Shown piece by piece: positions 1-5,658 of a DNA stretch of 5,658 nt (position 1 is its first letter; every line of letters begins with the position of its first letter). The position numbers and the translations under genes are program-made. The notes beneath the pieces are model-generated. The model searched no databases. It saw only the letters and a program-made list of their open reading frames with translations, and was not told where the DNA came from. The stretch is taken from assembly GCA_030152105.1 (NCBI GenBank), contig JASLIH010000213.1, positions 1 through 5,658 on the forward strand, written 5' to 3'. Source of the stretch: Actinomycetes bacterium. GTDB lineage: Bacteria > Actinomycetota > CALGFH01.

Positions 1-2448
1 GTCCTGGAGCTGTACGGCCACGGCGACGCCGTCGACGCCGTCACCGTCCAGGAGGAGCTGCGCCGCAACGGCTCCCTGGCCGACATCGGCGGCGCCCCGT
101 TCCTCCACACCCTGGTGGCCAGCGTCCCCACCGCCGCCAACGCCAGCTACTACGCCCGCATCGTCAAGGAGGCGGGCGTCCTGCGCCGCCTGATCGACGT
201 CGGCACCCAGATCGTCCAGCTCGGCTTCGAGACCCCCCAGGACACCGAGCGCGCCGTCGACATCGCCGAGTCCCTCGTCTACCAGGTCGCCCAGGGCCGG
301 GTCACCGAGGACTACCACTCCCTTCGCGACGTCCTCACCGGCACCCTCGAGGCGATCGAGCGCCTCCACGAGGACCACCGCGAGATCACCGGCGTCCCCA
401 CCGGCTTCCCCGACCTCGACCGCCTCACCTCCGGCCTCCAGCCGGCCAACCTCATCATCGTCGCGGCAAGGCCAGCGGTGGGGAAGTCGACCCTTGGCCT
501 TGACGTGGCGCGGCATGCGGCGGTCAGGGGGTCGGTGCCGACGGTGGTGTTCTCGTTGGAGATGAGCCGGACGGAGCTGGTCCAGCGGCTGATGTGCGCC
601 GAGTGCACGGTGGACATGCAGCGGCTGCGGACCGGGCGGATGGAGGAGTCGGACTGGACCCGGCTGACGCGGTCGCTGGGGAAGCTGGCCGACGCGCCGC
701 TGTTCATCGACGACTCCCCGGGCACGACCATGATGGAGATCCGGGCCAAGTGCCGGCGACTCAAGCAGCGCCACGGCCTGGGACTCGTGGTGGTGGACTA
801 CCTGCAGCTGATGCAGCCGAGCAAGCGGTTCGAGAACCGCCAGCAGGAGGTCAGCGAGATCTCCCGGTCGCTCAAGCTCTTGGCCAAGGAGCTGGAGGTC
901 CCCGTAATCGCCATCTCCCAGCTGTCGCGGCAACCGGAGAGTCGTGCCGATCGTCGCCCGATGCTCAGCGATCTCCGCGAGAGCGGCTGTCTGACCGCCG
1001 ACACGAGGGTTATGCGCGCGGACACCGGCGCCGAGGAGAGCTTGGGCGAGTTGCTCCTCCGCCGAGAACGCGACATCCCCGTCTGGACCCTCGACGACGA
1101 TCTTCGGCTGGTCCAGGGGACCATGACCCACGTGTTCCCGAGCGGGGTGAAGTCGGTGTTCCAGCTCCAGTTGGCGTCCGGTCGCCGGGTCAAGGCGAGC
1201 GCCAATCACCCCTTCCTCACGCTCGACGGGTGGCGTCCCCTGGCTGATCTCGAGATCGGCGATCGACTGGCCACGCCCCGGGAGGTTCCGGCCCCGAGCC
1301 GAACGAGGTCCTGGCCGGAGCCCGAAGCGGTCATGCTCGCCCACCTACTTGGCGATGGCTGCTTCGCGTCTCGGCAACCGCTCCATTACACCAGCGCAGA
1401 TCCGGCGAACCTCGAGGCCGTCGAACAAGCCGCCGAGCACTTCGGGATCATCCCACGCCGAGTGGTGCAAGATACATGGACCCACGTGTACCTGCCGGCC
1501 CCATTTCGGCTTGCGCACGGCAAGCGGAATCCCCTCGCAGTTTGGCTCGGCGATCTGGGCCTGTACGGCCTGAGGAGCCACGAGAAGTTCATTCCCGCTG
1601 AGGTCTTCGCCCTTCCCGACGCCCAGATTGCGCTGTTCCTCCGACACCTGTGGGCCACCGACGGAAGCGTGCGTCGAGATGGTCGCATGGGCCGGATCTA
1701 CTATGCGTCCACCAGCCGCCGGCTGATCGATGATCTCCAGTCGCTGCTGTTGCGCCTGGGAATCCGCGGCCGCGTCAAGCGAGTCCAGAAGGCCGGCTAC
1801 CGACCTGGCTACCACCTGTACCTGTACGGCGCGGAGAATCAGCTTCGGTTTCTCGAGCTAGTCGGTGTCCACGGTGCTCGAGGCGCGGCCGGGAAGTCCC
1901 TCGCGACCATTCTCCGTGCAGTGCTTCCCACCGCTAACACCAATCTGGACACCATTCCAAGGGAGATCTGGGCAGTCGTTCGGGGTCGGATGCGCGAGGC
2001 CGCCGTCACGACCAGGACGTTTCAGGCGGCAATCGGGACCCAGTACTGCGGAAGCACGCTCTACAGGACCGCGCCGGGACGGGACCGACTGGCAAGGGTC
2101 GCGGCCGTGCTCCACGACGACCGGCTCGTCCGGCTCGCCACCTCTGATGTGTTCTGGGATGCCATCGTCGCCATCGAGCCGCTCGGCGAGGAGCCTGTCT
2201 ACGACGCGACAGTGCTCGGCACGCACAACTTCATCGCCGACGGCATCGTCGCCCACAACTCACTTGAGCAGGACGCTGACATGGTCGTCTTCATCTACCG
2301 CGACGAGATCTACGACCCGGAGTCGACGCGCAAGGGAGAGGCAGACTTCATCGTTTCCAAGCACCGTAACGGCCCGACCGACACCGTGACCGTCACCTTC
2401 CAGGGCCAGTACTCACGGTTCGCGCCAATGGCCGCCCGAAGCCTGTAG
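1..2448 (+). CDS. dnaB: Replicative DNA helicase DnaB, intein-containing precursor (5' end outside window)
   Basis: This is the hexameric 5'-3' helicase that unwinds DNA at the replication fork. The frame is open from base 1, so the GTG at 115 is an internal valine (…HTLVASVPTAANA), not the start; I estimate 50-70 N-terminal residues are missing. Numbering from base 1: the rest of the N-terminal primase-binding domain covers about 1-105, a linker follows, and the RecA-like ATPase starts near 130. Walker A is ARPAVGKST (Lys at 484-486), the catalytic Glu lies in FSLEMS (559-561), and Walker B is VVVDYLQL (Asp at 796-798). The intein occupies 988-2259. After it come SLEQDAD and the KHRNG motif (Lys 2359, Arg 2365) that carries the inter-subunit finger residues in this family. 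Visible exteins total 391 residues, consistent with a mature helicase of about 450. Codon usage is uneven along the gene (see findings). The gene ends in TAG at 2446-2448, 10 bases before the next gene. The family assignment is certain; I assume it is the host chromosomal copy. Confidence 0.97.
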   Translation, partial: VLELYGHGDAVDAVTVQEELRRNGSLADIGGAPFLHTLVASVPTAANASYYARIVKEAGVLRRLIDVGTQIVQLGFETPQDTERAVDIAESLVYQVAQGRVTEDYHSLRDVLTGTLEAIERLHEDHREITGVPTGFPDLDRLTSGLQPANLIIVAARPAVGKSTLGLDVARHAAVRGSVPTVVFSLEMSRTELVQRLMCAECTVDMQRLRTGRMEESDWTRLTRSLGKLADAPLFIDDSPGTTMMEIRAKCRRLKQRHGLGLVVVDYLQLMQPSKRFENRQQEVSEISRSLKLLAKELEVPVIAISQLSRQPESRADRRPMLSDLRESGCLTADTRVMRADTGAEESLGELLLRRERDIPVWTLDDDLRLVQGTMTHVFPSGVKSVFQLQLASGRRVKASANHPFLTLDGWRPLADLEIGDRLATPREVPAPSRTRSWPEPEAVMLAHLLGDGCFASRQPLHYTSADPANLEAVEQAAEHFGIIPRRVVQDTWTHVYLPAPFRLAHGKRNPLAVWLGDLGLYGLRSHEKFIPAEVFALPDAQIALFLRHLWATDGSVRRDGRMGRIYYASTSRRLIDDLQSLLLRLGIRGRVKRVQKAGYRPGYHLYLYGAENQLRFLELVGVHGARGAAGKSLATILRAVLPTANTNLDTIPREIWAVVRGRMREAAVTTRTFQAAIGTQYCGSTLYRTAPGRDRLARVAAVLHDDRLVRLATSDVFWDAIVAIEPLGEEPVYDATVLGTHNFIADGIVAHNSLEQDADMVVFIYRDEIYDPESTRKGEADFIVSKHRNGPTDTVTVTFQGQYSRFAPMAARSL
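988..2259 (+). other. Intein in DnaB (H4 motif, DnaB-b type site) with LAGLIDADG endonuclease
   Basis: This in-frame protein-splicing element has 424 residues and lies between extein LRESG and SLEQDAD, the same site as the Synechocystis DnaB intein. Intein numbering: block A starts at Cys1 (CLTADTRV). Block B is around 70-80 (ASANHPFLT) with His74 and Ser71 where Thr is usual. Block C is LAHLLGDGCF (117-126), block D KFIP (200-203), block E LRHLWATDGSV (218-228) and block H about 243-259. Block F is VYDATVLGTHNFIADG (404-419), with Asp406 and His413. Block G ends in His423-Asn424, followed by extein Ser+1. All nucleophiles for the standard class 1 pathway are present: Cys1, then Ser+1, then Asn cyclisation. 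No stop or frameshift interrupts it. Excision would ligate Gly to Ser and restore the helicase motif. The length is close to other full-size DnaB inteins. A/T-ending codons are more frequent here than in the flanking helicase, which fits acquisition by transfer. Confidence 0.97.
1315..1767 (+). other. LAGLIDADG (DOD) homing endonuclease core inside the intein
   Basis: This part of the intein (about residues 110-260) carries the two dodecapeptide motifs of a LAGLIDADG endonuclease: LAHLLGDGCF with acidic Asp at 1354-1356, and LFLRHLWATDGSV with Asp at 1660-1662. Between them lies the block D signature KFIP. The block H pattern SRRLIDDL…LLLRLGI closes the core. In this family each of the two aspartates helps bind the catalytic metal, and the enzyme cuts the intein-free allele to trigger homing. 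Both acidic residues are retained and the frame is intact, so an active nuclease is plausible; activity cannot be read from sequence. The expected target is an uninterrupted dnaB H4 coding region. The exact domain edges are approximate. Confidence 0.85.
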
Positions 2449-2451
2449 GAG
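2447..2451 (+). promoter_or_regulatory. Ribosome binding site overlapping the dnaB stop codon
   Basis: AGGAG begins at the second base of the dnaB TAG stop codon and lies 7 bases before the ATG at 2459. It is the strongest Shine-Dalgarno match in front of any gene here and fixes the start of the downstream reductase-like gene. The overlap suggests that ribosomes finishing dnaB could feed the next gene (translational coupling, inferred). Confidence 0.75.
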
Positions 2452-2458
2452 ACACGAC

Positions 2459-3076
2459 ATGCGCAAGATCATCGCCGGCCTGTTCATCTCGCTCGACGGC
2501 GTCGTCGAGAACCCGCAGGACTGGCACTTCCCGTACTTCAACGACGAGATGGGTGCCGCCGTCACGGCGACGCTCGGCGCGGCCGACATCGTGCTGTTCG
2601 GCCGCACGACCTACGACAGCTTCGCCGGGGCGTGGCCGGAGCGGGAGGCGGCCGGCGAGGAGGACGCCGAGATGGCCAGGGCGCTCGGCGACGTCCGCAA
2701 GATCGTCGTGTCGAACCAGGCGCTGGAGTTCACCTGGCGCAACTCCGAGCAGCTGGAGGGCGACCTCGTCGAGACCGTCACCGCCCTGAAGAACGAGCCG
2801 GGCGATGGGACCATCGGCCTGAGCGGCTCGGTCTCGGTCGTCCGCCAGCTGCTGGCCGCCGGGCTGCTGGACGAGCTGCACCTGCTGGTGCACCCGATCG
2901 CTGTCCGCAAGGGCATGCGGCTGTTCGACGAGGGAGAGACCCCGATCCCGCTGACGCTGCTCTCGTCCGAGACCTTCAAGACGGGGGTGCTGAACCTCGT
3001 CTACGGGCCTGCCGGGTCGCCCGGCGACGGCACCTACGAGGACGCCAGGGTCCACCTGTCCCAGCCCGAGCAGTAG
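2459..3076 (+). CDS. Dihydrofolate reductase family protein (RibD C-terminal domain-like)
   Basis: The 205-residue soluble protein has the fold signatures of the DHFR/RibD-C superfamily (YyaP/YwjB-like). These are the N-terminal strand with SLDGVVENPQDW (11-22), LFGRTTYDSFAGAWP (46-60) matching the usual LxGRxTYE segment, the strand KIVVSNQ (81-87), and GLSGSVSVVRQLLAAGLLDEL (120-140) followed by HLLVHPIAV and RLFDEG. The family binds NAD(P)H and reduces pterin- or riboflavin-pathway-like substrates, but most stand-alone members have no known substrate; I do not assign one. The usual GxGxRLF turn reads VRKGMRLF, a small departure that may affect cofactor binding. No signal peptide or membrane segment is seen, so it should be cytoplasmic. 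The ATG start is supported by AGGAG at 2447-2451. It lies 10 bases after dnaB and 40 before the CNNM-type gene on the same strand. Codon use is ordinary for the window. It is not expected to be the essential FolA. Confidence 0.9.
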   Translation: MRKIIAGLFISLDGVVENPQDWHFPYFNDEMGAAVTATLGAADIVLFGRTTYDSFAGAWPEREAAGEEDAEMARALGDVRKIVVSNQALEFTWRNSEQLEGDLVETVTALKNEPGDGTIGLSGSVSVVRQLLAAGLLDELHLLVHPIAVRKGMRLFDEGETPIPLTLLSSETFKTGVLNLVYGPAGSPGDGTYEDARVHLSQPEQ

Positions 3077-3103
3077 CGATGGTTGAGCCCTGGTCGTCGG
3101 CGG

Positions 3104-3110
3104 GACGAGG
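3104..3110 (+). promoter_or_regulatory. Probable ribosome binding site of the CNNM/HlyC-type gene
   Basis: GACGAGG, with a GAGG core at 3107-3110, lies 6 bases before the ATG at 3117. It is a moderate Shine-Dalgarno match. It supports 3117 over the nearby ATG at 3128, which is in a different frame. Confidence 0.5.
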
Positions 3111-3116
3111 CTGACG

Positions 3117-4385
3117 ATGCAGATACCATGGCTCGAGATCGGGCTGGTCCTGCTGCTGGTGGTGATCAACGCCGCCTTCGCGGGCAGCGAGGTCGCGCTG
3201 ATCTCGCTGCGCGAGGGGCAGCTGCGGCGCCTGGAGCGGGAGGGGGAGCAGGGCCGGCTGGTGGCCAGGCTGGCCCGCGACCCCAACCAGTTCCTGTCCA
3301 CCATTCAGATCGGTATCACCCTGGCCGGCTTCCTGGCGTCGGCCGCGGCGGCCGTCTCTCTGGCCCAGCCGCTGGTCCCGCTGCTCGAGGGCCTCGGCCG
3401 GGCGGCCGAGCCGGTGGCCGTGCTCCTGGTCACCATGGTGCTCACCTACCTGACCCTGGTGGTCGGCGAGCTCGCCCCCAAGCGGATCGCCCTCCAGCGA
3501 CCGGAACGGTGGGCCCGGCGGGCGGCCAGGCCGCTGGCGGTCGTCTCGACCCTGACCCGCCCCGCCGTCTGGCTCCTCTCCAAGTCGACCGACCTGCTGG
3601 TCCGCCTGGCCGGGGCCGACCCGGGCCGGCAGCGCGAGGAGGTGACCGAGGAGGAGGTCCGCGACATGATCGCCACCGGCGCCGTCTTCCGGCCCGAGCA
3701 GCGCCGGATCCTGGCCGAGACGATCGAGCTCGGCGAGCGGCGGCTCAGCGACGTGCTGGTTCCCCGCCGCGACGTCGTCGCCATCCCGGCCGAGGCCACG
3801 GTCGAGGAGGCGATCCAGACGCTACTCCAGAGCACCCACGGCCGCGCCCCCGTCTACCGCGACGAGCTCGACAATGTGCTCGGCCTGGTGACGCTCCAGG
3901 ACCTGGTCGGTGCCGAGGGGCTGGTCGCCGACTGCGTCCGGCCGATCCCGGCCCTGCCCGAGCCGATGGGGGTGCTGGAAGCCCTGCGGCGCCTCCAGGC
4001 GGCTCGCGGGCAGCTGGCCATCGTGGTCGACGAGTACGGCGGCACCGCCGGGATCATCACGGTCGAGGACCTGCTCGAGGAGCTGGTGGGGGAGATCTAC
4101 GACGAGTTCGACCCCGACTTCCGCGGGGTCCAGCACCGGCCCGACGGCTCCATGGTCCTTCCCGGGTCGTTCCCCGTCCACGACCTCGCGGACCTCGGCG
4201 TCTCGTTGCCCGAGGGCTCGTACGCGACCGTGGCCGGGCTGATCCTGGAACGGCTCGGGCGCATCCCGTCCGATGGCGACGCCGTCGAGGTCGACCAGTG
4301 GCGGCTGGTGGTGCTCGCCATGGACCGCAACGCCATCAGCCGGGTGCGGCTGGTCCCCCTCGGCGGCGAAAGCCGTCCCAGCTGA
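3117..4385 (+). CDS. CNNM/HlyC/CorC family membrane protein (DUF21 + CBS pair + CorC_HlyC)
   Basis: The complete protein has 422 residues and standard family architecture. The membrane domain (about 1-165) has hydrophobic stretches near 5-28, 60-85, 99-118 and 138-160. It contains the conserved GSEVAL (23-28) and GELAPKRIAL (117-126) motifs. The CBS pair comprises VLVPRRDVVAIP to VTLQDLVG (about 213-265) and VRPIPALP to the hallmark VDEYGGTAGIITVEDLLEELVGEI (about 274-327, given as landmarks). A CorC_HlyC domain follows (about 338-415). Some relatives move Mg2+ across the cytoplasmic membrane (CNNM, CorC, MpfA), with CBS domains sensing nucleotide and Mg2+; others were named haemolysin C without proof of haemolysis. 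A role in divalent cation transport or efflux is inferred. The start at 3117 gives the expected short N-terminus before the first helix. It may share a transcript with the preceding reductase-like gene, and it ends 16 bases from the convergent lipid-kinase gene. Confidence 0.93.
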   Translation: MQIPWLEIGLVLLLVVINAAFAGSEVALISLREGQLRRLEREGEQGRLVARLARDPNQFLSTIQIGITLAGFLASAAAAVSLAQPLVPLLEGLGRAAEPVAVLLVTMVLTYLTLVVGELAPKRIALQRPERWARRAARPLAVVSTLTRPAVWLLSKSTDLLVRLAGADPGRQREEVTEEEVRDMIATGAVFRPEQRRILAETIELGERRLSDVLVPRRDVVAIPAEATVEEAIQTLLQSTHGRAPVYRDELDNVLGLVTLQDLVGAEGLVADCVRPIPALPEPMGVLEALRRLQAARGQLAIVVDEYGGTAGIITVEDLLEELVGEIYDEFDPDFRGVQHRPDGSMVLPGSFPVHDLADLGVSLPEGSYATVAGLILERLGRIPSDGDAVEVDQWRLVVLAMDRNAISRVRLVPLGGESRPS

Positions 4386-4401
4386 GTGGCGGGCTCCAGG
4401 G

Positions 4402-5658
4402 TCAGGAGGACCCGATGGCGACCGGCCGGCCGGTGGTGGTGCGGAGCAGGGCGGTGACGGTGGCCCAGCCCCGGGTCGGGGCCGTGGCGGCGGGGGAGTA
4501 GCCGGGTGCGCTGAGGGGGATGCGGACCCGCAGCGCGCCGGGGAGGGTGCGGAACTCGATCGGCGGGTCGAGGACCAGGGCCTCGCCGTCGATGCCGATC
4601 TCCACCGGCTGGCCGGACTGGAGCTGGAAGCTGGCGCTGGCCCACTCGACCCAGCCCGGCGGGCGCCAGCTCCGGCCGGCGGCCTCGGACTGGAGCACGC
4701 GGGCGATCTCGCCCGAGGTCCGGAAGGTGGCGGCCACGATGCCGAGGTTGCCGGCGTCGATGCGGCGGCGGGAGCCGAACCCTTCGCCGCCGCCCAGCTC
4801 GTAGGGGTCGTTGGAGACCAGGATCAGGTGGGCCGATGCGTGCTCGGTGCCGTCGGGGCCGGTGAAGCGCAGGTCGAGCGGGGCGGCCCCGGGGCCGAGC
4901 ATGGTGGGCAGGAGCTCGAGGGCGGTGCCGACCTTGCGGTCGCGGTAGGCGGGGGACTGGACGATCTTGGCGTACAGCCCGACGGTGGCGTTGTTGACGA
5001 ACACCCGCTCGCCGACCAGGCCGAGGTCGATGCGCCGCTCCACCGCCGCCCCGAAGGCGTCCAGGGCGCCGGCCACGTCACCGCGGTCCAGGCCCAGGTC
5101 CATGGCCAGGTGGTTTCGGGTGCCGGCGGGCACGCACACGAACCCGACGCCGCTGGCCGCGGCCACCCCGGCGACCAGCGCCTGGGATCCGTCCCCCCCG
5201 GCCATCCCGATCACGTCGGCACCTCCGGCGACGGCCTGCTCGGCCAGCCGCCGCAGGTCGTCCCCTGGGGCCAGGACCACCGGCTCGATCCCGCGCCGCC
5301 GCGCCTCCTCGACCAGGTTGAAGCGCTCGACCTTGCCGTCGCCCGACTTGGGGTTCATCAGCAGGACCGGCCGGGTGGCCGGGCCGACCGGCTCCCCGGG
5401 GGTCGGGCGGCTCTTCAGCGAGCGGATGTCCCGGCCGAGGGCGTGCCTGGTCGCCACCCCACCGACCACGATCAGCCCCACCATCGCCCCCAGCGCCAGC
5501 AGGCTCCGGACGGCGCCGACCACGAACGCGACCGACGCGGCCAGGGCGAGCACGGCCAGCACCGCGGTCAGGGTGCGCCGCAGGCCGGTCCGGGTGACGG
5601 CGTAGGCGGCGGCGCCCACCCCGAGGCTGAAGCACACGGCCGCCGCGGCCAGGATCAG
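4402..5658 (-). CDS. Diacylglycerol/lipid kinase family protein with N-terminal membrane region (5' end outside window)
   Basis: The protein belongs to the DAGK catalytic superfamily (YegS/DgkB/BmrU-like), which phosphorylates diacylglycerol or related lipids with ATP. Numbered from the GTG at 5637-5635: LLMNPKSGDGK (92-102), MAGGDGS (145-151) with the nucleotide-binding GGDG, and CVPAGTRNHLA (168-178). Then come FVNNATVGLYA (213-223) and GIDGEAL (348-354), the DGE carrying a likely catalytic acid. Together these cover the whole kinase fold. Before it, about 75 residues hold two or three hydrophobic segments (about 22-42 and 46-62, plus one at the extreme N-terminus), so the kinase is probably tethered to the membrane. 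The frame stays open upstream of that GTG to base 5658 and reads as more hydrophobic residues (LILAAAAV), so the true start is probably beyond the window. A short Pro/Ala/Gly/Thr-rich tail follows the kinase fold. It is convergent with the CNNM-type gene. The exact lipid substrate is unknown. Confidence 0.92.
   Translation of the reverse strand: MILAAAAVCFSLGVGAAAYAVTRTGLRRTLTAVLAVLALAASVAFVVGAVRSLLALGAMVGLIVVGGVATRHALGRDIRSLKSRPTPGEPVGPATRPVLLMNPKSGDGKVERFNLVEEARRRGIEPVVLAPGDDLRRLAEQAVAGGADVIGMAGGDGSQALVAGVAAASGVGFVCVPAGTRNHLAMDLGLDRGDVAGALDAFGAAVERRIDLGLVGERVFVNNATVGLYAKIVQSPAYRDRKVGTALELLPTMLGPGAAPLDLRFTGPDGTEHASAHLILVSNDPYELGGGEGFGSRRRIDAGNLGIVAATFRTSGEIARVLQSEAAGRSWRPPGWVEWASASFQLQSGQPVEIGIDGEALVLDPPIEFRTLPGALRVRIPLSAPGYSPAATAPTRGWATVTALLRTTTGRPVAIGSS

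Noticed and set aside
115..117. GTG as a start codon for the helicase gene
   Set aside because: The frame is open to base 1 and upstream residues (GGAPFLHTL, DAVTVQEEL) match the DnaB N-terminal domain, so this GTG is internal.
988..2259. The insert in DnaB as a group I intron, transposon or assembly chimera
   Set aside because: The insert is exactly in frame, has all intein splicing blocks and sits at a known DnaB intein site, so protein splicing explains it fully.
2393..3304. 303-codon open frame on the minus strand opposite the reductase-like gene
   Set aside because: It is the antisense shadow of a high-GC gene: low-complexity Arg/Gly/Val-rich translation, no recognisable domain, and it overlaps well-supported genes on the other strand.
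4399..4413. Inverted repeat GGGTC-AGGAG-GACCC at the convergent gene junction, as a terminator
   Set aside because: The stem is only 5 base pairs, has no T-tract on either side, and overlaps the 3' end of the kinase gene; such short repeats are common by chance in high-GC DNA.
3083..4501. 472-codon plus-strand open frame overlapping the CNNM-type gene
   Set aside because: The translation is an Arg/Gly/Pro/Ala-rich out-of-frame shadow of the CNNM-type gene and also runs into the convergent gene.
4967..5605. 212-codon plus-strand open frame opposite the lipid kinase
   Set aside because: Its composition (Ser/Arg/Thr/Pro-rich) and lack of domains mark it as an antisense shadow of the clearly recognised kinase.
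1..5658. CRISPR array, tRNA or rRNA genes, insertion sequence or defence cluster
   Set aside because: No repeat-spacer pattern, tRNA cloverleaf, rRNA-like stretch, transposase or defence-type domain was seen; apart from 66 intergenic bases the window is occupied by four genes.

Overview
The window is high-GC, gene-dense DNA with almost exclusively G/C-ending codons and no gap longer than 40 bases between genes. Together with the style of the proteins (a DnaB carrying an intein, a membrane-anchored diacylglycerol-kinase-like protein, a CNNM/HlyC-type protein), this suggests a bacterial chromosome, most likely Actinomycetota or a similarly high-GC lineage. The phylum is an inference; no rRNA or other marker is present.

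Layout: (1) 1-2448, plus strand: the replicative helicase gene dnaB, open at the left edge, so roughly the first 50-70 codons are missing. It is interrupted in frame at 988-2259 by a 424-residue intein with an intact-looking LAGLIDADG homing endonuclease. The intein sits in the conserved LRESG/SLEQDAD helicase motif (H4), between Gly and Ser. (2) 2459-3076, plus: a RibD-C/dihydrofolate-reductase-like protein of 205 residues, whose Shine-Dalgarno sequence overlaps the dnaB stop codon. (3) 3117-4385, plus: a complete CNNM/HlyC/CorC-type membrane protein of 422 residues (transmembrane DUF21 domain, CBS pair, CorC-HlyC domain). (4) 4402-5658, minus: a diacylglycerol/lipid kinase-like protein with an N-terminal membrane region. 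It is convergent with (3) and open at the right edge.

Genes 1-3 share a strand with gaps of 10 and 40 bases and could be co-transcribed. No functional link between helicase, reductase and CNNM protein is evident. The informative part of the window is dnaB: the intein must excise to rebuild the helicase active region. Hand-read codon usage shows a mosaic: A/T-ending codons are frequent in the intein and in the DnaB sequence beside it (about 904-987 and 2260-2445), rare in most of the remaining helicase, and clustered again just at the Walker A motif (466-516). That pattern fits co-conversion during intein homing and raises the possibility of a second, lost intein at the P-loop.
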